Shown here: positions 48,536-61,640 of the stretch, one piece after another
Position numbering within the stretch: the first letter of the stretch is position 1
Layout: each line of letters starts with the position of its first letter
Program-made: the position numbers and the translations under genes
The notes under the pieces: generated by a model
Seen by the model: only the letters and a program-made list of their open reading frames with translations
What the model was told of the DNA's origin: nothing
Databases searched by the model: none
Assembly: GCA_936450465.1 (NCBI GenBank)
Contig: OW388300.1
Span: 17,621,266-17,685,265, forward strand
Length of the DNA stretch: 64,000 nucleotides
DNA from: Gibbula magus
Lineage: Eukaryota > Mollusca > Gastropoda > Trochida > Trochidae
Reading direction: 5' to 3'

Positions 48536-50247
48536 TTGGAAATAAACCTGTGTACTGTGTACTATGCACTCAAAGTACTGAGGGTTTGCTATCACAAAGA
48601 TAAACGCATGCGATAATGGAACGGAAGTTTAAACGTTGTACTATTTATATATACTTCGACGAACTACTTTGCTAATGCATGTAAAATCTGTTCGCTTAGC
48701 ACTCCTATAGAACACTATCTAAATAAGAATCACCATGCATGTAAATTTGAGCATATACAAATAAGTTGTAAACATTAAACACATTCCGTTCTTTCTTCTG
48801 TTAGTTTGATAAAGACAATAGGTTCTTCTCTGAAGAAAATACATATTGCTTTACCTGTTGAACATACTGTTATAATTGGGCGAACATGCTGTACATATAT
48901 TTCTCTTTTCCTTTTCCTTTTCCTGTGTTATCGGATAATGTACATTAGATGTCTGTACGCACATTTAAGGTTTCTTCTATATAAATAGATATTGGATCTT
49001 ACTGCAAACTTTTCCATAACCAACATATAAGTTACCGACATTGTAATTCGGTCATCTGACATTACTGGATTTTCAATTCTGATTGGTCCTCCAGATACCT
49101 CTAACGCATCCAATTCTGGGTTTCACCTCCTCTGATTTTAGCATATTAATGCCAACATTGTAATCTATCGATATAATTTGTGTAAGTTGCCAAAATGATG
49201 GTATGGTGTTATGTAAATGAACGTTCATGGCATATATATGCATATATGAAATGAATAAACATATGCCATATGTAGCACGTCATCAATTGCTATTTAAAAT
49301 GACTCACATCCTACAGTGATGGGGAATTGATTGGAGACATTGACCAATTCAGTCTGAATTTGTCACACGGCTGTCCAAAGGGCATGTCACCTAAAACTAC
49401 CATGTTTCAAGATTAAACATTTATATATTGAGCGTTGTATGTATTGTAAAAGTTAACTTCGTTTGCAACTACTGATTTTGTTTCGGCTAAAGCCAACTGA
49501 AAGGCACTTTAAGTAATGAGGATCATGATCATGGTTGTAATAAATGTTTTCTGTGATCAATCTGAGGGGGATGTGTATATTATGATGATGATTACTATGA
49601 TGAATCTTACATCAACCATAGAACGTGACTGTAATGTTGATCACAGTTAATAAATACGAAATGTGCAAAAAGAACCTTCAGTGTATCTATCAGCGGACAT
49701 GCTAGAAAAGATAAATTTGCTGTCACAAAGATAAGTTTATCGATAACAGAAAGGAAGTAGAGATTTCTTGCTTCTATGTATATACCAGAATGACCTGCAC
49801 TGGTGCACTTTTAACCGCCCTTCTTTTTGAACGGGGATGCACATACTTAACTGCTATATTTTAAAGTATGCATACAATTTCCATAAAGGTGAAGGATTGT
49901 ATGCTCATTATTAATCGTTTATGGCAAAATGTTATTAGGTTTGTCTATGAATTAACTATATAGGTAAAATACTAAATAAAATAATCCATTATTATACGGA
50001 TTGTATACCATTGACTACAATAGACATACCTACACGTATGAATAGGTTATATTTCCACTACTTGATCATCCATTTCTGATAAAAGTGTTTAAAACCAATA
50101 AAACTAAGTTTTAAATAAAAGTGTAACGACATTGTTTTTACAGTTTCTACTCATGTTTTTCTGAATCTTGGTTGGTTTATTTTCAAATTTTCAGCAAATG
50201 CGCGGATAGGTTCATTCATTCATATAATACTATCAGTTAATGATGAT

Positions 50248-50320
50248 GTTTTGGCAGGGTGTACAGGACTATAAGACCATTGTATGTTTTGTCTTACAGT
50301 CCCGTACACCCTGACAAAAC
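50248..50320. repeat. 73-bp hairpin of pre-miRNA size
   Basis: Arms 50248-50277 and 50291-50320 pair with three mismatches (GCAGGGTGTAC against GTACACCCTG), loop of 13 bases. The geometry fits a microRNA precursor, but the arms are not otherwise known to me and the segment is absent from block D. A short snap-back element is equally possible. Confidence 0.6.
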
Positions 50321-51092
50321 ACGAAGCAACGAATTTATTACCCTTATTGTCTCTATTATTTGCATCTATATCACTCATTTCCTACCACATAAAGGCCATT
50401 GTTTATAGCTCTTGTCGTATGTGATAAAAAAAACACACACTACTGTGGTATGGAGTTTACCGACCGATATCAAGGAAGGTAACGCTGCGACTAAAAAATA
50501 ACCGATTCTAAGTTATTATATATTATTAATTTATTATAAACTACAGGACAAAAGAAATATTCAAGTATTAAAATTCCCCTATTAATGTTTGTCATAGTAA
50601 ATTTTGATTCTGAATTACTGAGTCGGGCAATGGTTTAACTTCTGCTTTCCATCTATGGTAAAACCTGTTCAGTTTGTCACATGACCTGTCTCGAAGGAGT
50701 TTACGGTTGACACACCTCAGTAAATGCATTTAAGTTTTCACCGTTCAACATCTATCATTGAAACCTTAACACTCACAAATAATATGTGATACAAATAATT
50801 AACAAATTATGTTTTAATGTTTGGCATAAATAATTGTTTTCAGCCATTATCTTATTAATAGTTCCAAAGTAATCAAGAGCTTTGTTATCAAAACCTCAAT
50901 TTCCGAGTCGAGGAACGGTTTAACTTCCGCATCTCATCTAAGGTCAAGGCCATCCATAAAACCTGTTCAGGTTGTCACATGACCTGTCTTGAGGGGGATT
51001 ATGTTTGGCACATCCCGCTTAATTCGCCTACACGGTTTCGTAATATTGGCTATTGACCAATCATAATTCAACAAATGTATCTGAGGTATTAA

Positions 51093-51446
51093 AGGGGCAG
51101 TAGCACGTTTTTTGTAAATTTTATTTTTTCAAATTTCCCATTTATAATGATAGTTTATGTCATTTATAGTTACTTTAGAGGATAAAACATATTACTAGAC
51201 AAACAAATTATCCGTAGTGGGAATAACGGTGTTGTGTATAAAGTAAATATTGCATGGCGGCCATTTTATTGTGAACACATTTGATTATTTTGAATGACAA
51301 AAACGATTCCCATGGCTTTAGAGAACCATGTACATTCGTTTTTAACTTGATTTTCCGAAGAGAGAAGGGTGTTTTACTATTGGTAACATTATTTTTCAAA
51401 TACATTTCATTGACTTATTTCAGCGAGAAAACGTGCTACTGCCCCT
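51093..51446 (-). mobile_element. TTAA-flanked MITE, family 2
   Basis: TTAA at 51089-51092 and 51447-51450. Ends AGGGGCAGTAGCACGTTTTT and AAAACGTGCTACTGCCCCT. 354 bp, non-coding. Its duplicate is at 56742-57095. Confidence 0.9.
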
Positions 51447-54169
51447 TTAACCAGTCATCCATTAAACTCCAGCCATCCACATAACAAGAACGCTCACCAC
51501 TCCTGCAAATACAAACGTTCTACCACCATTCAACACTTATAATTGAAACATAAACACTCACAAATAATATGTTATATAAATAATTAACCATTTATATTTG
51601 TATGGTTTGGCATAAAGAATTGTTTTCCCAAAACGCAAGTGTTCAGCCATTATCCTTATTAATAGGTCCAAAATAATCAAGAGCTTTGTTATAAAAACTT
51701 TATGAAATAATTGGTAATCGTTATGCATTGAAAATAGCTATTTTCATGTTTGAGAAATGAAATAATTAGAGACTGTTAAACTGTATCGCTACTGGATACT
51801 TCCATTCTTGAAACATCAAACAGAATCAACTCAATAATGAAAGCCACACCAATTACCCAAAGCTCTCATAACATTAAGATGTAACAGTCAAACAGCGTTA
51901 ATGTTTCTGAAAGCTCGTGTACTCTTGGTTTTCCATATTCAAACCTATATCGGGTATTATTTTGGTATTAGTTTGCAGCCAGAAAGTATCGTGTAATCAC
52001 ACTTTTCATTACCTTGGAAAGATAACACTATGTTGAAGCCCTAATTGAGGAAAACAATGTTAGTTGATCCAGTTGTTTCAATGAAATATTAATAACAGAA
52101 TCACAGCACTTTTTGGTAGTTTCATATAATATCAGGGGCATATGCATTATTTCGCGGGTCATTTTGAATAAATAACCATGGGTATTTGTAAGATATCCTT
52201 GACATCAGGAAGTTAAGATTAATCTATAGTTTCATTAACTTGTCTGCCATGATTTACAAACCCTTAGATAGTCACGGTGTGTTATATGAGGAATAATATT
52301 CGAAATAATTCCCATCCATTAATTTTAAAAATAATGTCAAAAAAATAGCAGATACATAACAGATACATAGAAAGACACCTTTATTTTTATTTATCAAAAA
52401 AATAAACTCTCAAACACAAACCAGTCGAATGAAGGGTGTATATGCTATATCAAATAGCACGGGTTTCTAATGTACATGTACACATAGTAATGCACATACT
52501 AGTTCAGACATAAGAATATATGATATTGACATACATATACAATTTTCAAAACCACATCTGTATCTGTTCAGCAGATGTATAAACATTGTTAACTGTTGGT
52601 GCCTCTAGAACAATATTATTTTGGCAAGGTTATATGCTTTCCCAACTGGATAACCAGTAAATGCATATTTAATGATCCGTATACTAGAAACGAATCTACA
52701 TTCGTAGTTATGTTTGTGACTCACGTGTTCCAAAGTATTATCATTATATTTGGCCTGCACGCAGTACAAGAAAGTCTCTTAAAAGCAACAGAGCAAGAAA
52801 GCATGATTTAAAGTCATTACTTTCAGTTCTCGTATTTAACAGTTTCAACCTTTAAACACATTTAATTTTCTTTATAGTATGTGAATCTAGTCCAAGTGGC
52901 ATCTATTGTACAATCATGTCATTCTAAAAATGAATGCAAACAGTGAGAAAGTGCAAGAAGAGAATTTACGAATACACATGCAATATATATAATGTTTCTT
53001 TCGTGGGGTTGTCAAGTACATTGGTTATGTGATATGCATTATGTGGAATTTAAACGTATAATATGCTTTTATGTTGTTTAGTGTACACATTTATAACACT
53101 TCATCGAAGCGTGGCGAGTTTCTGTTATGAAGCGTAAATATTGTTGACTTCTGGCAAATTTTGGGTGGTTATCTATCGTGTATACATATTTCATATACTG
53201 GTATATATGATAACTTAAAGATGAAATGAAACCGGAAGGAGAGAGAAACTCGGCATTACGTTTTTCATTTTCTTATAAATTGAATCTGGCGTACCCCTGA
53301 TCATTTGACTTTATATGTAAATATTCAGTTACCATACAAACTGATTTAAAGACGAATGAGTGAAAAAAATAACTGGAAAGCGAACGGTTTTCTGTATATG
53401 ATATGATTTAATGATGTAAAATGGTAATTCACATGATTATTGGAACAACTAAGACATTAGGAATATCACAATTCATTGTTGAAATCTTAGATATGAATGA
53501 ATGAATGAATTGAATATGATAAATATTTCATGAAATATGAGACAAACCTAAAGGCATTCCAAGGTGGATAGCCATTATAAAAGTAAAGGGACATTTGCAG
53601 TTATTTTTATTTTAATTTGAAAAACAATTTCAGATAGTTTTCATTACAATAACTTAAATAGTTTACAGAATAAAACTATTATACATATGGAAGTTACAGA
53701 TTTCAACGATTTAACGAAACATCTGCTTTGGATATCCAGGAAATAGAAATATAGAACTGAATATAACAATAGTCATAACAAACGCAACATCGTAAAAAAA
53801 ACTATCAAAGCAATATTGGAAACACCTAACTTCAGTTACATTAAACTTCTCCAAAGCACGTACAATATTGATAAATACAACGTATACTAAATCTAGTTAA
53901 TTTGTCATTAACCATTAACTTCAAAATGATTAAATCTTGTTTCTGCATTCATACATCCTTATTCAACTTCAACTAAATGCCCGCTAATTATTGGTTTGTT
54001 TCGAAACAAACAAAAAGATGGCTGCTTGTTATGGTTATACTGTAACCGATTGAACTTAAGCACTTTATTGAAATCACTATATCTATTTCTGTCAATTGTA
54101 CACTGGTCCATTAATAATTTGTAATCCTCCAATCTATGTGCGAGCTAATATGGTAATATCGATGTTTAT

Positions 54170-54505
54170 TGCCTACGAGTTCAATCGTATCGGAGTTCAT
54201 TTTCATACGAAGCTCTAGGGAAAACTATAACTTTCTCATTGTGACGTGACGTCATAAACAATGCTATGATGTCAAGCTTCATCTATGACATTAGGTTCTA
54301 AATGCGGCGACGGCAGGTCGTCAGCGTATGGGTTAAAGTGGATTAGTGTGTTTTCATTAATTACACGACTTCGGTAATAAACAGAATAGTATATTCGTGT
54401 CTATATCATATTGTGAATACGAAACTCGTGATAGCATATCGGTTTACTAATATTCAGGCAGTCGTGTCCTAAATATAGTACGACAAAGACACCAATATCC
54501 TCTAT
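54170..54505. mobile_element. About 335-bp TGACGTCA-containing insertion (in E)
   Basis: Present in E and F but absent from D, where about 40340-40350 reads directly across. Contains TGACGTCA (54247-54254), GCGACGGCAGG (about 54306) and AACTCGTG, words shared with the 25- and 33-kb hairpin elements. Exact ends and target duplication not resolved. Confidence 0.55.
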
Positions 54506-55162
54506 ATGCCATCATGCACATGTGCTACATACATTACTTATGTCTCGAGTTGCCCATCATGATTTGTTGTCACATGTCCACATCAACAGTGTTCAGTGCT
54601 CAGTGCAGGTTGCACCTTTTTAAACGACACACTGACATGGAGTATGAGTTCGCCATTAACAGTTTTGCTATTTTGGACCATGAGATATCAAAAGTAATTA
54701 CAATTTGAAAAGGATGTCCATATGTTACATTTAATTTACAAAACATTTGAGAAAATCAACAGCTTGGAATATCATTTGTTACTTAATGTGTTTTTTCAAT
54801 GTTCATAATGTTGACAAATTGCAAATATATTTGTAGAATAAGTAATTACAGTTATTAATATTAATTTATCAATTATTTATTCATATCAGTTAAGACATTC
54901 ACATCGATAACCTCATAACATTTTAGCTGAATTAATGTCTGTGAATATACTACACTCCCGAATAACCATAGTTCACCGTAACTTTTCATTATTTAGGGAC
55001 AGGAACCTAACGAACTGTTATACATGTGTCGTTTCCTGACAGTGTTACGTTGTGAAAAATGACTTATTATGCCAATAGTGTTTTCAAACAATATGACATC
55101 CCCGAGAGTGTGTTGATTTCTTTATTATCCATAGAGAGGAAGGCAAGAATTACAAATAATAG

Positions 55163-55682
55163 TATACATATTGCGTTTCTGCGAGTGACTGATCAGCTAA
55201 TATCACTTGAATGACCTTGACCCTAAAATCCGAACTGAGGGATGACACTAGTACAAAGATGGAACATGAGACCGTATAACCCGATTGAGAAGTATACAAC
55301 GTATTTATCATTCCGCCATGTCAATAACATTATTAATATTATATTGACCGGTGTTGACTGATCAGCTGATATCGTTTCAAGGACCTTGACCCTACACATA
55401 AAAAAAGGGCATCATCCGTCTTGAATGAAAAGTTAAATGTCGTATAACGAACATTGTATTACTACAAGCTTTTAAATACGTAAAAAAGAGTTAATCTTTG
55501 TTAAATTTAGTATGCAAGCAACGCAAATAACATTTAATTCCAAAACAGCCAGCGAATAAGGCGAAAATAAGTTTGTAATTAACAGACCCGAAAACAGCTG
55601 ATAAAACAGTTAAAAACTCTGTACACGCGTGCGTCATTATGTAACATCATCTGACCAAAATGCGACACCTACTCTTGATTAA
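55163..55682. other. Non-coding stretch
   Basis: Between the E/F duplication end and the family 1 MITE. Holds two loosely similar GACTGATCAGCTGATATC patches (about 55187 and 55358). No gene. Confidence 0.5.
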
Positions 55683-56171
55683 AGCTACATCCATTGTGTT
55701 GTTGGGGGTCACATATTGCAAACGTTATAAATGTTGTCACTTGATCGAGAAGTACCAACTGTTACCGATAACTACCATTTTGATTATAGTAGACCTAGCA
55801 AATTGACGATATGAAGGTAAAAGTAGTGATTTCTTATCGAAAACCGGACAATGCACAGCGTGTGGCGCGCGTCAATGAGTCAAACGTAATTTAGGAATCT
55901 TATTTACAACAGACAAGAAGACAAATTTGAGTTGATAATGTTTAATAGGTCACATAACTACTGTGCATGTAAATTAGGCGTGCAGTTTCGGTTTCTGCAG
56001 GTGAATAATGAGGTTACTAAATTTTAATTGAAAAGTAGTAATTATGATATATTTGGCGATTGGGGATAAAAATACACCTGAGTGAATTTATTTGTATTGT
56101 AGACAGCACATGTGGCGATTTGGAACGTATTAAATCCAAATAGAATTTTATGAAACACAATGGATTCACCT
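55683..56171. mobile_element. TTAA-flanked TIR element, family 1, uninterrupted
   Basis: TTAA at 55679-55682 and 56172-56175. Ends AGCTACATCCATTGTGTT and AACACAATGGATTCACCT. 489 bp, no coding. Serves as the empty-site reference for the two insertions in 3183-4810. Confidence 0.85.
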
Positions 56172-56741
56172 TTAAGAGATGTTGCTATGGCAGCGGGTAT
56201 ATGTAATTTGTACACCGTGAGACTCACGGGATAAACAAAATGTATCGACCGTTAACCAATCAAAAACGAGTATTTTAATGTAAGGAAAGATAAAGGCCAT
56301 CATATATAGTTCTTGCCGTTTGTGATTAAAAAATAAGCTCACACTGTTAAACAGCAAAAATGTGGCATGGAGTTTACCTAAGGGAGGTAGCTCTGTCACT
56401 AAAAAATAACCAATTCTAAGTTATCATATATTATTAAGTTATTATAAACTAAAGAATAAAATAAAGATACAAGTTTTTATTGAATTAATTTATTGACCAA
56501 AAAATGTTCATAGAATTTATGTTTGTCATAGTAACTTCTGATTCTCAATTTCCGAGTCGAGGAACGGTTTAACTTCCGCATCCCATCTAAGGTCAAGGCC
56601 ATCCATAAAACCTGTTCAGGTTGTCACATGACCTGTCTTGAGGGGGTTTATGTTTGGCACATCCCGCTTAATTCGCCTACACGGTTTCGTAATATTGGCT
56701 ATTGACCAATCATAATTCAACAAATGTATCTGAGGTATTAA

Positions 56742-57095
56742 AGGGGCAGTAGCACGTTTTTTGTAAATTTTATTTTTTCAAATTTCCCATTTATAATGAT
56801 AGTTTATGTCATTTATATTTACTTTAGAGGATAAAACATATTATTAGACAAACCAATTATCCGTAGTGGGAATAACGGTGTTGTGTATAAAGCAAAAATT
56901 GCATGGCGGCCATTTTATTGTGAACACATTTTATTATTTTGAATGACAAAAACGATTAGCATGGCTTTAGAGAACCATGTACATTCGTTTTTAACTTGAT
57001 TTTCCGAAGAGAGAAGGGTGTTTTACTATTGGTAACATTATTTTTCAAATACATTTCATTGACTCATTTCAGCGAAAAAACGTGCTACTGCCCCA
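56742..57095 (-). mobile_element. TTAA-flanked MITE, family 2 (duplicate)
   Basis: TTAA at 56738-56741 and 57096-57099. Same length and interior as 51093-51446; carried by the block duplication. Confidence 0.9.
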
Positions 57096-59793
57096 TTAAC
57101 CAGTCATCCATTAAACTCCAGCCATCCACATAACAAGAACGCTCACCACTCCTGTAAATACAAACGTTCTACCACCATTCAACACTTATCATTGAAACAT
57201 AAACACTCACAAATAATATGTTATAGAAATAATTAACCATTTATATTTTTATGGTTTGGCATAAAGAATTGTTTTCCCAAAATGCAAGTGTTCAGCCATT
57301 ATCCTTATTAATAGGTCCAAAATAATCAAGAGCTATGTTATAAAAACTTTATGAAATAATTGGTAATCGTTATGCATTGAAAATAGCTATTTTCATGTTT
57401 GAGAAATGAAATAATTAGAGACTGTTAAACTGTATCGCTACTGGATACTTCCATTCTTGGAACATCAAACAGAATCAACTCAATTATAAAAGCCACACCA
57501 ATTACCAAAAGCTCTCATAACATTAAGATGTAATAGTCAAACAGCGTTAATGTTTCTGAAAGCTCGTGTACTCTTGGTTTTCCATATTCAAACCTATATC
57601 GGGTATTATTTTGGTATTAGTTTGCAGTCAGAAAGTATCATGTAATCACACTTTTCATTATCTGGGAAAGATAACACTATGTTGAAGCCCTAATTGAGGA
57701 AAACAATGTTAGTTGATCCAGTTGTTTCAATGAATTATTAATCACAACAACACAGCACTTTGTTGGCAGTTTCAAACAATATCAAAGGGCTATGTATTTC
57801 TCGCGGGGCATTTTGAATAAATATTCTTGGGTATTTGTAAGATATCCTTGACATCAGGAAGTTAAGATTAATCTATAGTTTCATTAACTTGTTTGCCATG
57901 ATTTACATACCCTTAGATAGTCATATATATATATATATGAGGAATAATATTCGAAATAATTCCCATCCATTAATTATGAAAATAATGTCAACAAAATAGC
58001 AGATTCATAACAGATACATAGAAAGACAACTTTATTTTTATTTATCAAAAATATAAACTCTTAAACCTCAAACCAGTTGAATGAAGGATGTATATGCTGT
58101 ATCAAATAGCACGAGTTTCTAATGTACACAAAGTAATGCAAATGCTATTTCAGACATAAGAACATCTGATATTAACATGCATATAACATTTTCAAAACCA
58201 CATATGTATCTGATCACCAGATGTATAAACATTGTTAACTGTTGGTGCCGCTAGAACAATATTATTTTAGCAATGTTATATACTTTTCCAACTGGATAAC
58301 CACTATATGCAAGTTTAATGGTCCGTTTACTAGAAACGGATCTACATTCGTAGTTTTGTTTGTGACTCACGTGTTCCAAAGTATTATGATTAGATTTGGC
58401 CTGCACGCAGTACAAGACAATCTCTTAAAAGCAACAGAGCAAGAAAACATTATTTAAAAGTCATTACTTTCAGTTCTCGTATTTAACATTTTCAACCTTT
58501 AAACACATTTAATTTTCTTTATAGTATGTGAATCTAGTCCAAGTGGTTCCTATTTTACAATCATGTCATTCTAAAAATGAATGCACACAGTGAGAAAGTG
58601 CAAGAAGAGAATTTACGAATACACATGCAATATAAATAATGTTTCTTTCGTGGGGTTGTCAAGTACATTGGTTATGTGATATGCATTATGTGGAATTTAA
58701 ACGTATAATATGCTTTTATGTTGTTTAGTGTACACATTTATAACACTTCATCGAAGCGTGGCGAGTTTCTGTTATAAAGCGTAAATATTGTTGACTTCTG
58801 GCAAAATTTGGGTGGTTATCTATCGTGTATACATATTTCATATACTGGTATATATGATAACTTAAAGATGAAATGAAACCGGAAGGAGAGAGAAACTCGG
58901 CATTACGTTTTTCATTTTCTTATAAATTGAATCTGGCGTACCCCTGATCATTTGACTTTATATGTAAATATTCAGTTACCATACATACTGATTTAAAGAC
59001 GAATGAGTGAAAAATGTAACTGTACAGCTAAAGGTTTTCATTACATGATATGATATAATTATGTAAAATGTTATTTATCATGATTATTGGAACAACTAAG
59101 ACATTAGGAATATCACAATTCATTGTTGAAATCTTATATATGAATGAATGAATGATATGAATATGATACATATTTCATGAAATATCAGACAAACCTGATG
59201 GTCATTCCAAGGTGGATAGCCATTATAAAACTGAAGGGACATTGCAGTTATTATTATTTTATTTTGAACAACAATTTAAGATAGTTTTCATTACAATAAA
59301 TTAAATAGTTTACAGAATAAAACTATTATACATATGACAGTTACAAATTTCAACGATTGAATGAAACATCTGCTTTGGATATCCAGGAAATAGAAATATA
59401 GAACTGAATATAACAATAGTCATAACAAACGCAACATCTTCAAAATTATCAAAGAAATATTGGAAACACCAAACTTCTCCAAAACACGTACAATATTTAT
59501 AAATACAACGCATACTCAATCTAGTTAATTTGTCATTAACCTTTTCAAAATGATTAAATCTTGTTTCTGCATTCATACATCCTTATTCAACTTCAACTAA
59601 ATGCCCGCTAATTATTGGTTTGTTTCGAAACAAACAAAAAGATGGCTGCTTTTTATGGTTATACTGTAACCGATTGAACTTAAGCACTTTATTGAAGTCA
59701 CTATACATATTTCTGTCAATTTTTCACTGGTTCAATACTAATTTGTAATCCTCCAATCTATGTGCCAGCTAATATGGTAATATCGATGTTTAT

Positions 59794-60130
59794 TACCTAC
59801 GAGTTCAATCGTATCGGAGTTCATTTTCATACGAAGCTCTAGGGAAAACTATAACTTTCTCATTGTGACGTGACGTCATAAACAATGCTATGACGTCAAG
59901 CTTCATCTATGACATTAGGTTCTAAATGCGACGACGGCAGGTCGTCAGCGTATGGGTTAAAGTGGATTTTAGTGTGTTTTCATTAATTACACGACTTCGG
60001 TAATAAACATAATAGTATATTCGTGTCTATATCATATTGTGTTACGAAACTCGTGATAGAATATCGGTTTACTAATATGCAGGCAGTCGTGTCCTAAATA
60101 TAGTACGACAAAGACACCAATATCCTCTAT
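59794..60130. mobile_element. TGACGTCA-containing insertion (duplicate in F)
   Basis: Counterpart of 54170-54505. Carries TGACGTCA at 59871-59878 and a second one at 59891-59898, where E has ATGATGTCA. Confidence 0.55.
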
Positions 60131-61084
60131 ATGCCATCATGCACATGTGGTACAAACATTACTTATGTCTCGAGTTGCCCATCATGATTTGTTGTCACAT
60201 GTCCACATCAACAGTGTTCAGTACTCAGTGCAGGTTGCACCTTTTTAAACGACACACTGACATGGAGTATGAGTTCGCCATTAACAGTTTTGCTATTTTG
60301 GACCATGAGATATCAAAAGTAATTACAATTTGAAAAGGAACCGCCACATTTGTAAAATGTTGTTTTATAATAATGTCCATATGTTACATTTAATTTACAA
60401 AACATTTGAGAAAATCAACAGCTTGGAATATCATTTGTGACTTAATGTGTTTTTTCTATGTTCATAATGTTGACAAATTGCAAATATATTTGTAGAATAA
60501 GTAATTACAGTTATTAATATTAATTTATCAATTATTTATTCATATCAGTTAAGACATTCACATCGATAACCTCATAACATTTTAGCTGAATTAATGTCTT
60601 AGAATATACTACACTCCCGAATAACCATAGTTCACCGTAACTTTTCATTATTTAGGGGCAGGAACCTAACGAACTGTTATACATGTGTCGTTTCCTGACA
60701 GTGGTAAGTTGTGAAAAATGACTTATTATGCCAAAAGTGTTTTCAAACAATATGACATCCCCGACAGTGTGTTGATTTCTTTATGATCCATAGAGAGGAA
60801 GGCAAGAATTACAAATAATAGAAAGGTATGGGCATCACATGTCAACACGTATGGATACATCTTTACTTCGGCCGACCGTGGAGCGACATGGAAGGAACCC
60901 TAATAATGTAGCGTCATTTTCAAACAACACAATGAAAACTCAGAGTTCACTATTGTTATGTAAGAATTCAATTCTCACATGACAATACATTAAATGTAAC
61001 ATAATACAGTGTAAAATTTGAGTAATATGACATTCTTCCTCATTCCAAATCATTTGCATCCAGCAGATGAATTGACACTTTTCC

Positions 61085-61312
61085 ACTGATGACCCTCCAT
61101 TCAACCCATGGTGGATATGCATTGCGGTGAAAACTGCGAGCATCGGCTTGAACTAGAAAACCATGGGTGGCACTGCGCTGGAAAATTCAGCATAGCATTG
61201 CAACCAAACCTCACTGTAGGTAGAACAGTTCTCCACAGCAGACAGTTTTGCCGTGTCCCTGGTGGGATTCGAAACCCGGACCTATTGATCCGAAGTGGAA
61301 CGAACCAACTAC
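61085..61312 (-). mobile_element. Truncated SINE, minus strand
   Basis: The reverse complement matches the 34054-34370 SINE from within the tRNA head (CTTCGGATCAA-type word, B box GGTTTCGAATCCCACC) through CACCCATGGTTTTCTAG to TTTTCACCGCAATGCAT. The A box is eroded, and the 3' tail is missing. Overlaps the dispersed block at 61231-61640. Confidence 0.8.
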
Positions 61313-61640
61313 AGACTTATGTATGTCCACACTGAATTTGTGAAATCCGTCCATTATTTTATTTCATAACTAATCAATTTAACTGTTCCAATACTTCAGA
61401 GAATATTTGTGTTGACATTAGTTTAGATACATACAATATATGGATTGAAGATGATTAAGAAGATAAAGCGAACGACGTAAAAACGTTAACTGAACATTAT
61501 TATTACTTGATGCCATTTTATGACAAATTTGCTTCGCTTCTTTGACATATTTGCATATATTCGGAGACGAGGGTTTCTTTCGAACAAACCAGGTTCCTTT
61601 GTCAGGGAGTGGTACTGATAAGAAAACAATAGTACACAGG
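61231..61640. repeat. Dispersed block, copy 2
   Basis: Aligns with 42451-42895. It follows block F as copy 1 precedes block E, which suggests it marks a junction of the larger repeated arrangement. Confidence 0.7.

Larger units (their letters stand above)
42940..54870. repeat. Large duplicated block E (diverged paralog of D)
   Basis: Collinear patches with block D are listed under 29300-40815. E holds an L2-type LINE, a minus-strand LINE fragment, a long (TA)n tract and a pogo-like MITE that D lacks. It lacks D's SINE, hairpins and about 1.35 kb (30865-32218). Part of it (50896-55162) was later copied to form block F. No host gene visible. Confidence 0.8.
56545..60821. repeat. Block F, recent copy of 50896-55162
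   Basis: Aligns end to end with 50896-55162 (4267 against 4277 bp) with a few percent difference by eye. Right ends are sharp (ACAAATAATAG then unrelated DNA). Weaker similarity extends left to about 56290 (with 50390). The small open frames conserved between E and F (52596-52811 with 58242-58457; 54514-54708 with 60139-60333) vary freely in amino acids and are not judged genes. Confidence 0.9.

Noticed and set aside
52596..58457. 71-codon gene conserved between blocks E and F
   Set aside because: About a fifth of residues differ at low DNA divergence, and block D lacks the frame, so there is no purifying selection.
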